Source of the DNA: UBA947 sp031550975 | GTDB lineage: Bacteria > Cyanobacteriota > Vampirovibrionia > Gastranaerophilales > Gastranaerophilaceae | Direction: 5' to 3' | Assembly: GCA_031550975.1 (NCBI GenBank) | Contig: JAVBOC010000008.1 | Location: forward strand, 61,824-125,823 | Length of the DNA stretch: 64,000 bases | In this document: positions 33,019 through 41,347 of the stretch, piece after piece | Layout: every line of letters begins with the position of its first letter | Position numbering within the stretch: position 1 is the first letter of the stretch | The notes under the pieces: model-generated | What the model was told of the DNA's origin: nothing | Seen by the model: the letters and a program-made list of their open reading frames with translations, nothing else | Databases searched by the model: none | Translations under genes and position numbers: made by a program

Positions 33019-34335
33019 ATGACAGAAGATAACTGCTTGAAAAAGCTTAGTACGCCGCAGTTTTTGAACTTTGCGCTCGGATTTTTTGGGCTGCAGTTTG
33101 CGTGGCAGATGAGGATTATTTTATCCGGACCGGTAACAGAAAGCCTCGGTGCTTCACCGTTTATTTATGGTTTAATCTGGCTTGCGGGGCCTTTTACGGG
33201 GATGGTGGTTCAGCCTATAGTCGGCGCATTGAGTGATAAAACAGTTTCGCCGCTTGGTCGCAGACGACCGTATTTGTTGGGCGGAGCGATTATTGCATCT
33301 ATCGCGTTGTGGATTTTTCCGAACTCTGCAAACCTTTGGATAGCAGCAGCTATGATTTGGATTATTGACGGCTGTATAAATATCGCACAAGGGCCTTATA
33401 GAGCCTTGATTCCGGATGTTGTACCAAAAGAACAACACTCGCTCGCAAATTCTTATATCAGCCTTGCAATCGGGTTGGGGTCTGTTGTTGCAGCAGGCAC
33501 AGCACCGTTTTTAAAGTGGGCTTTTGACTATCAAATGTCAATTCCGGCGCAGTTTGCAATGGGCGCAATCGCTTTCACGCTGGGCATGACATGGACTTGT
33601 TTGACGATTAAAGAATGCAAAAGAGCAAAGGAACAGGAAGACGCGCCAAAAGAAAAATCACCTGGCTTTTTAACTTCTTTGAAAGATTTCTTTGCGCTCT
33701 CTCCTGAAGTTGGTAAGATTTGCACCCTGCAATTTTTCACCTGGATTGGGACAATGTGTATGATGATTTTCTTCACAAACTACGCTGTCCATACGGTTTT
33801 TATGGTGCCTGACCTGTCAACAGCGGCCGAAACCACCAAGCAAATGTTTGCCGCCGACACCCTTAAAGGCACAAATTTTTCATCAATTTGTTTTGCGATA
33901 TTTAACCTTGTTTGCTTCTTAGTCGCAATCCCAATCGGGATCTTATCAGCAAAACACGGCAACAAAAAGGTTCATATAATTTCGACTTTAACAATGATAG
34001 CGGCGTTTTTTGGGATGGCGTTTTTCCATAGCCCCAAAATCGTTGCAATCCTTATGGGTGTGAGCGGTATCGGCTGGGCAAGTATCTGCTCGCTGCCGTT
34101 TGCGATGCTCTGCCGCTATATCAAACCAGGCACAGAAGGCGCTGTTATGGGGATTTTTAACATCTTTATTGCAGGCCCGCAAGTATTCGTGTGTACCCTT
34201 ATCGCGTGGTTTATCAGCAAGTGCTCGTTTGCAATGGGGTCAGACGGGATAAATTATCACTGGGAATACGCGTTTATCGTGGGTGCTGTGAGTTTGCTTA
34301 TCGCAACAGGAATTACCGCTAAAATAAAGGAATAA
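33019..34335 (+). CDS. MFS sugar:cation symporter-like transporter (SLC45/GPH type)
   Basis: 438 aa with about 12 predicted membrane helices. The N-terminal motif NFALGFFGLQFAWQMRIIL and GALSDKTVSPLGRRRPYLLG (loop 2-3, about residues 65-85) are typical of SLC45 and glycoside-pentoside-hexuronide transporters, which take up disaccharides or other glycosides with a cation. The C-terminal half has a matching loop, GILSAKHGNKK. AAAGGGGAG lies before ATG 33019; a longer frame starting at 32965 only adds residues read from the repeat. Substrate cannot be read from sequence. Confidence 0.85.
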   Translation: MTEDNCLKKLSTPQFLNFALGFFGLQFAWQMRIILSGPVTESLGASPFIYGLIWLAGPFTGMVVQPIVGALSDKTVSPLGRRRPYLLGGAIIASIALWIFPNSANLWIAAAMIWIIDGCINIAQGPYRALIPDVVPKEQHSLANSYISLAIGLGSVVAAGTAPFLKWAFDYQMSIPAQFAMGAIAFTLGMTWTCLTIKECKRAKEQEDAPKEKSPGFLTSLKDFFALSPEVGKICTLQFFTWIGTMCMMIFFTNYAVHTVFMVPDLSTAAETTKQMFAADTLKGTNFSSICFAIFNLVCFLVAIPIGILSAKHGNKKVHIISTLTMIAAFFGMAFFHSPKIVAILMGVSGIGWASICSLPFAMLCRYIKPGTEGAVMGIFNIFIAGPQVFVCTLIAWFISKCSFAMGSDGINYHWEYAFIVGAVSLLIATGITAKIKE

Positions 34336-34344
34336 TAGATTTCC

Positions 34345-34426
34345 GTCATTCTGAGCTTTGCGAAGAATCTCAATACCTGCTTAGTTTGTGGCTATGTTGA
34401 GATGTTTCGCTAGCGCTCAACATGAC
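34345..34426. repeat. Dispersed palindromic element (GTCATTCTGAGC...)
   Basis: GTCATTCTGAGCTTTGCGAA and CGCTAGCGCTCAACATGAC form the outer arms. Same family as 20785. Confidence 0.65.
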
Positions 34427-34435
34427 GCAAAAATA

Positions 34436-34468
34436 GAAGCGCCTGATTGAATTAATCAGGCGCTTTTT
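34436..34468. terminator. Intrinsic terminator
   Basis: AGCGCCTGATT and AATCAGGCGCT make an 11-bp perfect stem with a 5-nt loop followed by TTTTT. It ends the MFS gene and can work for the convergent gene at 34492. Confidence 0.85.
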
Positions 34469-34491
34469 AAAAAATTATTAAATCTCAGCGA

Positions 34492-35085
34492 TTAGAGGTT
34501 CAGTACAAACCCGCCTTTATCAGCGTTTTGCAAGCTGTCACCATCGATTTTTGCGCGAAGATTTTTGATGTATTTGTAGACATAATCACGTGGTAAGTCC
34601 AGCAATACAGCAAGGTCTTTAGCATAAACAATCTTGTTGCTGTTGCTTGCCAGGTAATCGAAAACCTTTTGCTCTCTGTCTGTGAGCGCTTTTTTGAAAA
34701 CGATTCTAACTTCATCGCGTAATGTACCCGGTGAAACCGCCACTTCTTCTTTAATTGCAGCTTTAGCCGTTTTCAACTTGTCAGCGGCTTTTGCTTTTTG
34801 AGCGCCTTCCAAAATTTGTTTAGCAGAGAAAGGTGTGATTGTGATTTCTTTTTCTCTTTCGAACGAACGTTGTGCGATTGTGCTCAAGCGTTCAGCGCGA
34901 GAGTTTGCCCAATCCTGTACGGATGAAACAGCCGGTTTGCCCTGCAATACAATGTCCACAAGGTCTTTGGTCGGTTTTGTTTCTTCAATTTTTTTCCCTA
35001 ATCTAGCAGCATATTCCTCTAGAGTGATTTTTTCTAATGAACTTCTCCAGCGTTTGATCTCTTCCTTGCTCAAGTATTCGGACAT
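34492..35085 (-). CDS. Winged-helix domain protein of unknown function, 197 aa
   Basis: Not recognised over its full length. Residues 1-60 are charged and helical (KEEIKRWRSSLEKITLEEYA). The middle is Ala/Lys-rich. The C-terminal 70 residues (ALTDREQKVFDYLASNSNKI, YAKDLAVLLDLPRDYVYKYI, KNLRAKIDGD, GGFVLNL) look like a winged helix of the OmpR/PhoB DNA-binding type. There is no receiver domain. AAGGAGA precedes the ATG. An inverted repeat 80 bp upstream (35167-35199) could be its own operator. Probably a transcription regulator. Confidence 0.6.
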   Translation of the reverse strand: MSEYLSKEEIKRWRSSLEKITLEEYAARLGKKIEETKPTKDLVDIVLQGKPAVSSVQDWANSRAERLSTIAQRSFEREKEITITPFSAKQILEGAQKAKAADKLKTAKAAIKEEVAVSPGTLRDEVRIVFKKALTDREQKVFDYLASNSNKIVYAKDLAVLLDLPRDYVYKYIKNLRAKIDGDSLQNADKGGFVLNL

Positions 35086-35166
35086 TCATTATCTCCTTAA
35101 CTAACCTAATTCACTAACTTAATTCCAATTTATCATGAAATGCGCGAAAAAAACCCGATTGTTGCC

Positions 35167-35199
35167 GATTGTAAAACTTTTTCGGTAAAATTTACAATC
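35167..35199. promoter_or_regulatory. Inverted repeat upstream of the winged-helix gene
   Basis: GATTGTAAA and TTTACAATC are separated by 15 bases and span TTTTACAAT (a possible -10 on the minus strand). A second CGATTGTTG lies next to it. Candidate operator; no direct evidence. Confidence 0.4.
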
Positions 35200-35233
35200 G
35201 TAATATAGCATATCTTAAGGCTATAATGATTCG

Positions 35234-36067
35234 TTAATTTTCGAGTTGCCCAACGCTAATCTTGCCGAATTTTGCGGACAAATTGTCAATAAGGTGCAAG
35301 AAATAAAGTTCCGGCTCAAGATCTTTGTTGTTAAGATCAATAATCGCGCCCCAATCGCTGCGGCCATGGTGTGCGGCTATCATACGGGCAATGTTTTTGA
35401 AGCCTTCGTTCATGCAGATTGAAAACCCGTACTGGGTGTGGGTTAGCCAGTCTTTTCTGAAACTCTCGTTATAATCAACCAAGCCCGTTTCGGCGTCAAT
35501 TCTGTACTCAAAAATTTTCCCGATATCGTGTAAGATACATGCAGCAAAGATTTCGTCAGAATTAAATTTGTAATCTGAAATCGCCATGTTTGCTTCGGCG
35601 TATTTCAAACACTCTAACGTGTGAACCATCAGCCCCCCAACATAGTTGTGGTGCATAAGTTTTGCCGCCGGTGCGACTTTAATCACTTCTTCGTGTTCGT
35701 TAAAATATTTTTTCAAAAAGTCGCGCAATTTTTCGTCCTTTATCTTGTCGAAATAAGCGGTCAATTCCTTATAAGCCTCGCTGCGCTCGGCCTCAGAGAG
35801 TCCGGCCTTTGCCTCTTTTACAAGTTCTAATGCAGAAACCAGGCAGTTGTTGAATTTTTCGTTGTAGGTCGCTGAAACTATTCGAACCTGATTGCCGGTG
35901 CGAAACATTTTGCTATCCATACGGTTGAGGGTTTCTTCCCAGAGGATGCAATTTAAAAGCGAGCCGTCAGAAGGGTCTTTAAGCTGGAGTTTGCCCATCT
36001 TTGTGCCGGCTTTTGTGTCCCCGACGGAATATATTACAACTTCATAAATCGTGTCTGTATTAAACAT
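35234..36067 (-). CDS. yhaM: OB-fold/HD-domain 3'-5' exoribonuclease, YhaM-like
   Basis: 277 aa. The N-terminal OB-fold (KMGKLQLKDPSDGSLLNCIL, about 22-80) is followed by an HD phosphohydrolase domain with H...HD ligands: VHTLECLKYAEAN, CILHDIGKIFEYR and a later AHHG. This is the domain pair of YhaM-family exonucleases, which trim RNA and some DNA 3' ends. Slightly shorter than the approximately 314 aa of Firmicutes YhaM. GAGGG lies before the ATG. Cytoplasmic. Confidence 0.82.
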   Translation of the reverse strand: MFNTDTIYEVVIYSVGDTKAGTKMGKLQLKDPSDGSLLNCILWEETLNRMDSKMFRTGNQVRIVSATYNEKFNNCLVSALELVKEAKAGLSEAERSEAYKELTAYFDKIKDEKLRDFLKKYFNEHEEVIKVAPAAKLMHHNYVGGLMVHTLECLKYAEANMAISDYKFNSDEIFAACILHDIGKIFEYRIDAETGLVDYNESFRKDWLTHTQYGFSICMNEGFKNIARMIAAHHGRSDWGAIIDLNNKDLEPELYFLHLIDNLSAKFGKISVGQLEN

Positions 36068-36120
36068 TTTTCCCTCAATTCGTTAAGCTTATTATAACAT
36101 AAAAAGTATTCACTCATCCT

Positions 36121-36208
36121 GTCATCCTGAACTTGATTCAGGATCTGAGCCAGTCAAATCTTGCGCGAAACTCGGAGGTATCAGATTCCGGATCAAGTCC
36201 GGAATGAC
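36121..36208. repeat. Dispersed palindromic element (GTCATCCTGAACTTG...)
   Basis: Arms GTCATCCTGAACTTGATTCA and GATCAAGTCCGGAATGAC surround a core with GATCTGAGCCAGTCAAATC. Typical copy of the family. Confidence 0.7.
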
Positions 36209-36223
36209 AAAAAAGATAAATCG

Positions 36224-37183
36224 TTAGCTGCTCAACGCGCCTTGTTCGCCAAGCGAGAAAATCCTAAGAGGGTTGTTGGTTTGCTTTATCGGTCTGTAAA
36301 AATCTTTTACTAAAATATGGCGGGTTTCAATTAAGCTCGCCCCTCGGTGTTTTAGGTAGTTTTCAAAATTTTCCGCGTCGCGTATGTATTTTCTTAGTTT
36401 AATTACCGGGAAAAATTCCGACTGCCTGCGAGAAATCTCACCAACAGCAAAATTTATGATTTCGTCATAAGCCAGCTCGTAGCCGTGAACTTTTGAGATA
36501 TCAAGAACGTAATTCCTGTTGTCCGTTGTCGTGATTGAAACGTGGGAAATAATTGTGTTGTTTTGCTCTAAAACATAGCGGCGTTTGTAGAAATTCACAA
36601 GCCCGGCGCAGATTGGATCGCAAAACTCCCATTTTGTGCGCTCTAATGATGGCCTAAAATGGCTGATCAACTCATTGTTGTAGAGTTCGCAAACCTGTTG
36701 AGAGTCGCAATTATTGAAAACACGGTATTGCATGGTGGTATTATTTTCCCCTATTCCCACTCCCTTCCAGAGTTCTTCAGTAGAGCATTGTCTGAATCCG
36801 CAACCGGAGACGAAAAGATCTAATAATTCACCGTGAGAGTTGTCAACAGAAACGGTAAAAGACACCGCGCCCTTTGCGCCGTATTTTGGGATAATGTATT
36901 CAACAAGCTGTTTTCCTGCTTCGTTGTCGCGGAAAATCAAGCGGGTGATATTTATTTTATAAGGGTTTCCAAGGGTTGTGGCGGCTGTTATTAGCCCGAG
37001 GATTTCTTTCCCTTCGACCATAATAAAAGTTTCCGGCAAGACTCTCCAGCGCAGCGGAAAAAACCGTTGCAAAACCATAAACCCTAAGCCAAACAGGCTT
37101 GATGACAGCTTCTCTCCATCATACGAGACCAGTTTTTTTATCTTAGGAATATCAAGATACGTTAACCTTTTAATGCTCGCCAT
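36224..37183 (-). CDS. GNAT-like acyltransferase, 319 aa
   Basis: Only loosely recognised. Two acetyltransferase-like halves are suggested: an N-terminal GNAT-type region with EGKEILGLITAATT followed by KINITRLIFRDNEAGKQLVE (about residues 50-100), and a C-terminal half with TIISHVSITTTDNRNYVLDI, then YLKHRGASLIETRHIL, resembling the end of a GNAT fold. The start at 37183 (MASIKRL) was preferred to an ATG 42 bases upstream because TACAAT (minus strand, plus 37190-37195) ends six bases before it. Substrate unknown. Confidence 0.6.
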   Translation of the reverse strand: MASIKRLTYLDIPKIKKLVSYDGEKLSSSLFGLGFMVLQRFFPLRWRVLPETFIMVEGKEILGLITAATTLGNPYKINITRLIFRDNEAGKQLVEYIIPKYGAKGAVSFTVSVDNSHGELLDLFVSGCGFRQCSTEELWKGVGIGENNTTMQYRVFNNCDSQQVCELYNNELISHFRPSLERTKWEFCDPICAGLVNFYKRRYVLEQNNTIISHVSITTTDNRNYVLDISKVHGYELAYDEIINFAVGEISRRQSEFFPVIKLRKYIRDAENFENYLKHRGASLIETRHILVKDFYRPIKQTNNPLRIFSLGEQGALSS

Positions 37184-37189
37184 ATTTTT

Positions 37190-37199
37190 ATTGTACAAT
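37190..37199. promoter_or_regulatory. Overlapping -10 boxes of a divergent gene pair
   Basis: ATTGTACAAT contains TACAAT on both strands, offset by four bases. The minus-strand copy starts the acyltransferase mRNA at its ATG; the plus-strand copy lies 13 bases before the ATG of the dehydrogenase at 37213. The two promoters should exclude each other. -35 boxes are not clear. Confidence 0.45.
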
Positions 37200-37212
37200 A
37201 GTTTTTGGAAAA

Positions 37213-38196
37213 ATGAAAGTTGCACAGATTAAAAACAACCAAATAATTCTTAACGAAATGCCTGATGTAACCCTTGACGGTCGCCGCGGCGCAATTGTTG
37301 AGGTGCTTGGCTGCGGACTCTGCGGTTCTGATATTATAAAACTTGTTAAGAAAACCAGTTCTGATGGAACGGTTTTGGGTCACGAAATTGTTGCGAGAAT
37401 CGTTGAAATAAATTCTGACACTGATTTCAAAGTAGGGGATACTATTTTGTCCTCGCATCACGTGCCTTGTGGCAAATGCGTCTTCTGCGCCTCCGGCAAC
37501 GAATCTATGTGCAAGCATTTTAAAGAAACAAACATTGAACCCGGCGGGTTTAGCGAAAAAGTCTTTTTATCGGAAGAACATTTGCAAAATATGGCTTACA
37601 AAAAACCGGAGCACCTAAGTGATGACGAAGCGGCGTTTTATGAGCCACTGGGCTGCTGTGTGCGTGCGATTCGACGCGCCAATCTTGAGCAGGGTGCAAG
37701 CGTACTTGTTATCGGCCTCGGTTCAATCGGAATAATTATGGCGCAGGCTTTAAAAGCGATGGGGTTTGACGTTACGGGCTTGGATTTGCGTCAAGATAGG
37801 GTCGATTTGTTAAAAACTTATGGAATTGAAGCTGTTGTAAATCCTTCAACCCTTCAACCCTTCAACTATTCAACAATTTTTATGACCTCGGGTGCTGACG
37901 CAGCGATTGAAACCGCGTTAAAAACCGTGCGTGATGGCGGGAAAATCATTGTTTTTTCAAGCACCCCGCGCGATATGGGTTATGCTAATAACGAGATTTA
38001 TCATAGAGAATTAACGGTTTTAGGAAGCTATTCTCCTGCGGTTGTTGATTTGAAAACTTCGCTGGATTTGCTTGCGTCAGGTCAGGTTGATGTGAAAAAC
38101 CTCTCAACAATTTACGATTTTGAGGATATAAATCAAGCTTTTTCTGATACGATTGAAAATAAAATCCTTAAAGCGTACATAAAAATTAGAGACTAG
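37213..38196 (+). CDS. Zinc-dependent medium-chain alcohol/polyol dehydrogenase
   Basis: 327 aa MDR enzyme. Catalytic zinc motif: GCGLCGSDIIK (Cys about 37), VLGHEIVARI (about 57). Structural zinc cysteines: CGKCVFCASGNESMC (about 82-96). Rossmann motif VLVIGLGSIGIIMAQALKA (about 160-180). NAD(P)-dependent oxidation of an alcohol or sugar; substrate not predictable. Residues about 211-221 (NPSTLQPFNYST) are read from an inserted octamer repeat (37843-37875), within the Rossmann domain. It is followed 34 bp downstream by a second dehydrogenase of the same class, so probably one operon. Confidence 0.88.
   Translation: MKVAQIKNNQIILNEMPDVTLDGRRGAIVEVLGCGLCGSDIIKLVKKTSSDGTVLGHEIVARIVEINSDTDFKVGDTILSSHHVPCGKCVFCASGNESMCKHFKETNIEPGGFSEKVFLSEEHLQNMAYKKPEHLSDDEAAFYEPLGCCVRAIRRANLEQGASVLVIGLGSIGIIMAQALKAMGFDVTGLDLRQDRVDLLKTYGIEAVVNPSTLQPFNYSTIFMTSGADAAIETALKTVRDGGKIIVFSSTPRDMGYANNEIYHRELTVLGSYSPAVVDLKTSLDLLASGQVDVKNLSTIYDFEDINQAFSDTIENKILKAYIKIRD
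37843..37875 (+). repeat. In-frame CCTTCAAC octamer repeat in the dehydrogenase gene
   Basis: CCTTCAAC occurs three times, then TATTCAAC, without a break in the frame. It belongs to the ATTCAACY family also found in GH38 and pdxA. Confidence 0.75.
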
Positions 38197-38217
38197 AAAC
38201 TAGGAACTAGAGATTAG
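38189..38217 (+). repeat. GACTAG-type heptad repeat
   Basis: AGAGACTAGAAACTAGGAAC, then TAGAGATTAG, between the two dehydrogenase genes. Confidence 0.6.
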
Positions 38218-38230
38218 TCAAAAGGAAAAA

Positions 38231-39262
38231 ATGAAAGCAATTCAATATTATGGTATAGAAGATATTAGGTTAGAAGAAGTTTCGGTCAAACCGCCCGAAG
38301 CTGGCGAAGTTGTCGTTAAAGTCGAAGCAGCGCTTACTTGCGGAACAGATGTGAAAACCTTCCGCCGCGGTCATCCGAAGTTAATTAAAGAAATCCCATC
38401 GGGCTTTGGACACGAATTTGCAGGAATTGTTGAGCGAGTCGGGCGCGGGGTAGATGAATTTAAGCCCGGAGACCGTGTTGTTGCGGCCAATTCTGCTCCT
38501 TGCGGCGAGTGTTTTTATTGCAGACGCGAAGAATTTAATCTGTGTGAAAATTTAGAATTTTTAAATGGTGCTTATGCTGAATATATAACCGTTCCGGCGC
38601 GAATTGTTTCAAAAAATATGTTGAATGTGCCTGACAATTTACCACTTGAAAAAGCCGTGTTTTCTGAACCGTTGGCAAACGTTGTTCACGGGATTGAAAA
38701 AACAGATATTAAACCCGGGCAAACAGTCGGGGTAATCGGGATTGGCGCGATTGGATTGATGTTTGCAAAACTTGCAAAACTAAAAGGCGCGCGGGTTATT
38801 GTTGCGGGCAGAAATCCCTTAAAACTAAAAGCAGCGAAGGAATTTGCCCAGGCGGATGAAATTATTGACTTAAAAAAATACCCGCATCCGGAGAAGATTT
38901 TTAAAGATTTTTCGGATGAAGGCCGTGGTTTAGATGTTGTAATTGAGTGCGTGGGACTGCCTGAAATCTGGGAAATGGCAGCGTCGGTGGTGCGTCCGGG
39001 CGGAACAGTTCACTTTTTTGGCGGGTGCAAATCGGGTTCGACAGTAACTTTTGATACGGGCAAAATCCACTATGGCAGCATAAAAATCCTTAGCGTTTTC
39101 CATCACACCCCGCAATATTTCCGTCAGGCACTGGATTTAATCGCCTCCGGGCAAGTCGAAGTCGAAAAATTAATAACGGGCACAATCGGATTAAAGGACA
39201 TTTCTCGCGCAATGCAAGACCACATTGAAGGCAAAGCGATTAAGTTTTTGGTAAAGCCATAA
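38231..39262 (+). CDS. Zinc-dependent medium-chain dehydrogenase (threonine/sorbitol dehydrogenase-like)
   Basis: 343 aa. Zinc site: CGTDVKTFRRGHPK, GFGHEFAGIVERVG, and structural CGECFYCRREEFNLC. Cofactor domain: TVGVIGIGAIGLMFAKLAKL (about 165-185). GRNPLKLKAA after the second strand suggests NADP or NAD with an Arg near the adenosine. Homologues are annotated as sorbitol, threonine or galactitol dehydrogenases, but the substrate cannot be decided here. AAAGGA precedes the ATG. Pairs with the similar gene just upstream. Confidence 0.88.
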   Translation: MKAIQYYGIEDIRLEEVSVKPPEAGEVVVKVEAALTCGTDVKTFRRGHPKLIKEIPSGFGHEFAGIVERVGRGVDEFKPGDRVVAANSAPCGECFYCRREEFNLCENLEFLNGAYAEYITVPARIVSKNMLNVPDNLPLEKAVFSEPLANVVHGIEKTDIKPGQTVGVIGIGAIGLMFAKLAKLKGARVIVAGRNPLKLKAAKEFAQADEIIDLKKYPHPEKIFKDFSDEGRGLDVVIECVGLPEIWEMAASVVRPGGTVHFFGGCKSGSTVTFDTGKIHYGSIKILSVFHHTPQYFRQALDLIASGQVEVEKLITGTIGLKDISRAMQDHIEGKAIKFLVKP

Positions 39263-39269
39263 TAATTTT

Positions 39270-39349
39270 GTCATCGAGAGTGTTAGAGACGCGATCCAGA
39301 AAAAACTGGATTGCCGCGATCGTGAATAAATGCACTCCCTCGCAATGAC
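39270..39349. repeat. Dispersed palindromic element (GTCATCGAGAG...)
   Basis: Degenerate member: GTCATCGAGAGTGTTAGAGA at one end, CTCCCTCGCAATGAC at the other, inner GATCCAG and GGATTGCCGCGATC. Nearly the whole space behind the dehydrogenase gene. Confidence 0.65.
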
Positions 39350-39357
39350 CTTTGCGC

Positions 39358-39383
39358 AAAATAAAACCGGCTCTTGGCCGGCT
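39358..39383 (-). terminator. Terminator of the 39413-39568 small ORF
   Basis: On the minus strand CCGGC, loop, GCCGG is followed by TTTTATTTT. The plus direction has only a weak T tract. Confidence 0.6.
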
Positions 39384-39412
39384 TTGTGATATCTCTTCTT
39401 ATAAACATTAGG

Positions 39413-39568
39413 CTACTTGACCGCTCTTAAACAGTTTTGAATACCTGCGTCCGCGTTCACTGTTTGAGCGGACATCAACGCCATCGTGCGGCGTTTTTTT
39501 GCTCCTCTTAATATAAACTCCACGCTCCCACATACGTTTGAGGAAGGTGTTTCAATCTTTTTTAACAT
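39413..39568 (-). CDS. Candidate 51-aa small protein
   Basis: ATG at 39568 is preceded by AGGAG at 6-10 bases on the minus strand and the frame ends in TAG at 39413, followed by a terminator. The product is basic: MLKKIETPSSNVCGSV, then a KKRR cluster and ALMSAQTVNADAG. No homologue recognised, no signal peptide. Upstream lies the structured element at 39592-39676, as if a leader RNA precedes a short peptide gene. The same DNA has a terminator-like hairpin on the plus strand, so coding on the minus strand is not certain. Confidence 0.4.
   Translation of the reverse strand: MLKKIETPSSNVCGSVEFILRGAKKRRTMALMSAQTVNADAGIQNCLRAVK
39419..39500 (+). ncRNA. Alternative reading: plus-strand hairpin RNA with terminator
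   Basis: CCGCTC-TT-AAACAGT pairs with ACTGTTT-GAGCGG (13 bp with a 2-nt bulge, 23-nt loop), followed by a 5-bp stem ACGCC/GGCGT and seven T residues at 39494-39500. This is the layout of a short terminated RNA. It competes with the minus-strand small ORF that uses the same bases. No convincing promoter was found. Confidence 0.35.
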
Positions 39569-39591
39569 TACCTGTTCTCCTGATTCTTCTT

Positions 39592-39676
39592 GGATTATTG
39601 GCGGTTCGGAAAAGCGTGGTTTTCCTCACCTGGACGGGCTGGGTCACTTCGTGACGCGGCGCCCTTGCCAAAATCC
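39592..39676. other. Structured element with three-way-junction fold, unidentified
   Basis: On the minus strand the outer stem pairs GGATT-TTGGC with GCCAA-T-AATCC. Inside are two arms: GGGC/GCCC closing a GTCAC-GAA-GTGAC hairpin, and GGT-GA-GGAAAA/TTTTCC-GA-ACC with facing GA steps. The element is much richer in G+C than its surroundings. It precedes the candidate small ORF. It does not match any riboswitch class I could recall (checked in mind: B12, SAM, TPP, glycine, ZTP, glutamine, c-di-GMP, guanidine). Confidence 0.5.
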
Positions 39677-39854
39677 GCTGTATCTTACTCCTTATTTATC
39701 GGCGCGGATTAGAGAAAACTTTAGGGTTTTGCATACTTTATTTACAATTATTAACAATGTTTTTGGTATAATTAAGAAAATTGATGAGCACAACGTGCGA
39801 ATAAGGTGAACCATTCACTATTCACGATTGTCCATTCACTAGTAAGGAAATACC

Positions 39855-41012
39855 ATGAGCTTTTCTAATATAATTGATAACGTTTACTACTGCGGGATTA
39901 CGGATTCTGACAGAAAATATTTTGACGAGTTGATTCCGCTTGAGCACGGAACAAGTTATAATTCGTATTTGGTTAAAGGCAGCGCGAAAACTGCGTTAAT
40001 CGACACGACTTATCCGCCAAAAATGGAAGAATTCATCGCGAATTTATCCGAACAAGGCGTTGAACAAATTGATTATATCGTTGCAAATCACGGCGAACAG
40101 GATCATACAGGAGTTATCCCGATTTTGTTGGAAAAATTTCCTAACGCAATTGTGTTAACAAATGCCGCTTGTAAAAACAACCTTCTTTCCATGTTGGAAG
40201 TTCCGGAGGACAAAATCCGTGTGGTTGCTAATGAGGAAGAAATTTCACTTGGTGACAAGACGCTCAAATTCATCCTCGCACCGGGGGTTCACTGGCCGGA
40301 TACGATGTTCACATATTTAAAAGAAGATAAAATTCTTTTCACCTGCGATTTTCTTGGCGCACACCAGTCGTTTGATTCCCAGATTGATTTAGCGTGTGCG
40401 AAAAGATATTATGCAGAAATTATGATGCCGTTTGCGACAATGTGCCGAAAATATATCCAAATGATTCGCGAAATTGCGCCGTCGGCGATTTTAACAAGTC
40501 ACGGCCCGATGTACAAAGACCCTGAAGTTATTTTGTCGGCTTATGATGATTGGACGTCCTCGGAGGGCAAAGATTTAGTCTTAATCCCTTATGTATCAAT
40601 GTATGGCAGCACAGAATGTATGGTTAAATATTTGAGCGAAAAATTAGAGGCAAAAGGTGTAAAAACTTGTGTTTACAATGTCATTGACGGAGATTTGGGA
40701 GAACTCGCGATTGCTTTAGTTGACGCGACAACGATTGTAATCGGTGCGCCAATGGTTTTGGCCGGCCCGCATCCGATGATAATTGGCCCGGCGAATTTGA
40801 TTAACGTTTTAAAACCGAAAGCAAAATTCTTATCGTTCATTGGCTCTTATGGTTGGGGCGGGGATTTGTTCGGCAAACTCGGCGCTTGCTTAACCAACCT
40901 CAAGGCAGAACAGCTTGAACCGGTGCTCACAAAAGGCACCCCAAAAGCAGAAGATTTTGCCAAGCTCGATGTCTTAGCAGAAACGATTGTTGGAAAACAC
41001 AAAAATCTATAA
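39855..41012 (+). CDS. Flavodiiron protein (A-type flavoprotein)
   Basis: 385 aa. Reduces O2 to water (or NO to N2O) in anaerobes. The metallo-beta-lactamase-like diiron domain has H79-GE81-QD83-H84, later CDFLGAHQSF and SHGPMYKDP. The flavodoxin domain starts about residue 250 (LVLIPYVSMYGSTECMVKYL) with GAPMVLAGPHP and SYGWGGDLF. No rubredoxin domain is fused. AAGGAAA precedes the ATG, and TATAAT at 39767-39772 could be its -10. A functional partner of the reverse rubrerythrin at 10703. Confidence 0.95.
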   Translation: MSFSNIIDNVYYCGITDSDRKYFDELIPLEHGTSYNSYLVKGSAKTALIDTTYPPKMEEFIANLSEQGVEQIDYIVANHGEQDHTGVIPILLEKFPNAIVLTNAACKNNLLSMLEVPEDKIRVVANEEEISLGDKTLKFILAPGVHWPDTMFTYLKEDKILFTCDFLGAHQSFDSQIDLACAKRYYAEIMMPFATMCRKYIQMIREIAPSAILTSHGPMYKDPEVILSAYDDWTSSEGKDLVLIPYVSMYGSTECMVKYLSEKLEAKGVKTCVYNVIDGDLGELAIALVDATTIVIGAPMVLAGPHPMIIGPANLINVLKPKAKFLSFIGSYGWGGDLFGKLGACLTNLKAEQLEPVLTKGTPKAEDFAKLDVLAETIVGKHKNL

Positions 41013-41347
41013 ATCTCCTGTCATCACGAACACCCTCTTGTCATTCCGGACTTGATCCGGAATCTGATACCTTTGCGGTTTACGCGAGCCCTGACTAGCC
41101 TAGATCTTGAATCAACAGGTAGGGACATAACACCTTCGGTTTTTTGAAATTCACTCACTCGCAAATCCAAAAATGAATTTTCTATTTGACTCTTTCTTTC
41201 ATAGAATCTGGTCTCAAATTCCTTTCAGCCGATTCTGCAGTCAGTTAAGGATGACAAAATGGACGAGGGCAAAAGACAAAGGAAAATTTATCCCTATTCT
41301 TTCATCCTAAGAAATAAACTGGATTGCTTCGCAAAGCTCGCAATGAC
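41013..41347. other. Intergenic stretch of broken repeat elements
   Basis: No plausible gene. It holds fragments of dispersed palindromic elements: GTCATTCCGGACTTGATCCG near 41039, CAGTTAAGGATGAC near 41242, and a GGATTGCTTCGC...CTCGCAATGAC end at 41322-41345, with non-repetitive A+T-rich DNA between. It looks like several insertions and decayed copies. Confidence 0.6.

Noticed and set aside
39592..39676. Cobalamin, ZTP, SRP or RNase P RNA
   Set aside because: None of the conserved core sequences of these RNAs (B12 box, CCGCCUGGGCA, SRP GGAAG-type loop, GAGGAAAGUCC) is present on either strand.
39486..39809. Plus-strand open frame of 107 codons behind the dehydrogenase
   Set aside because: It runs through the T-run of a terminator and the structured element, lacks a ribosome binding site, and its translation has no protein-like pattern.
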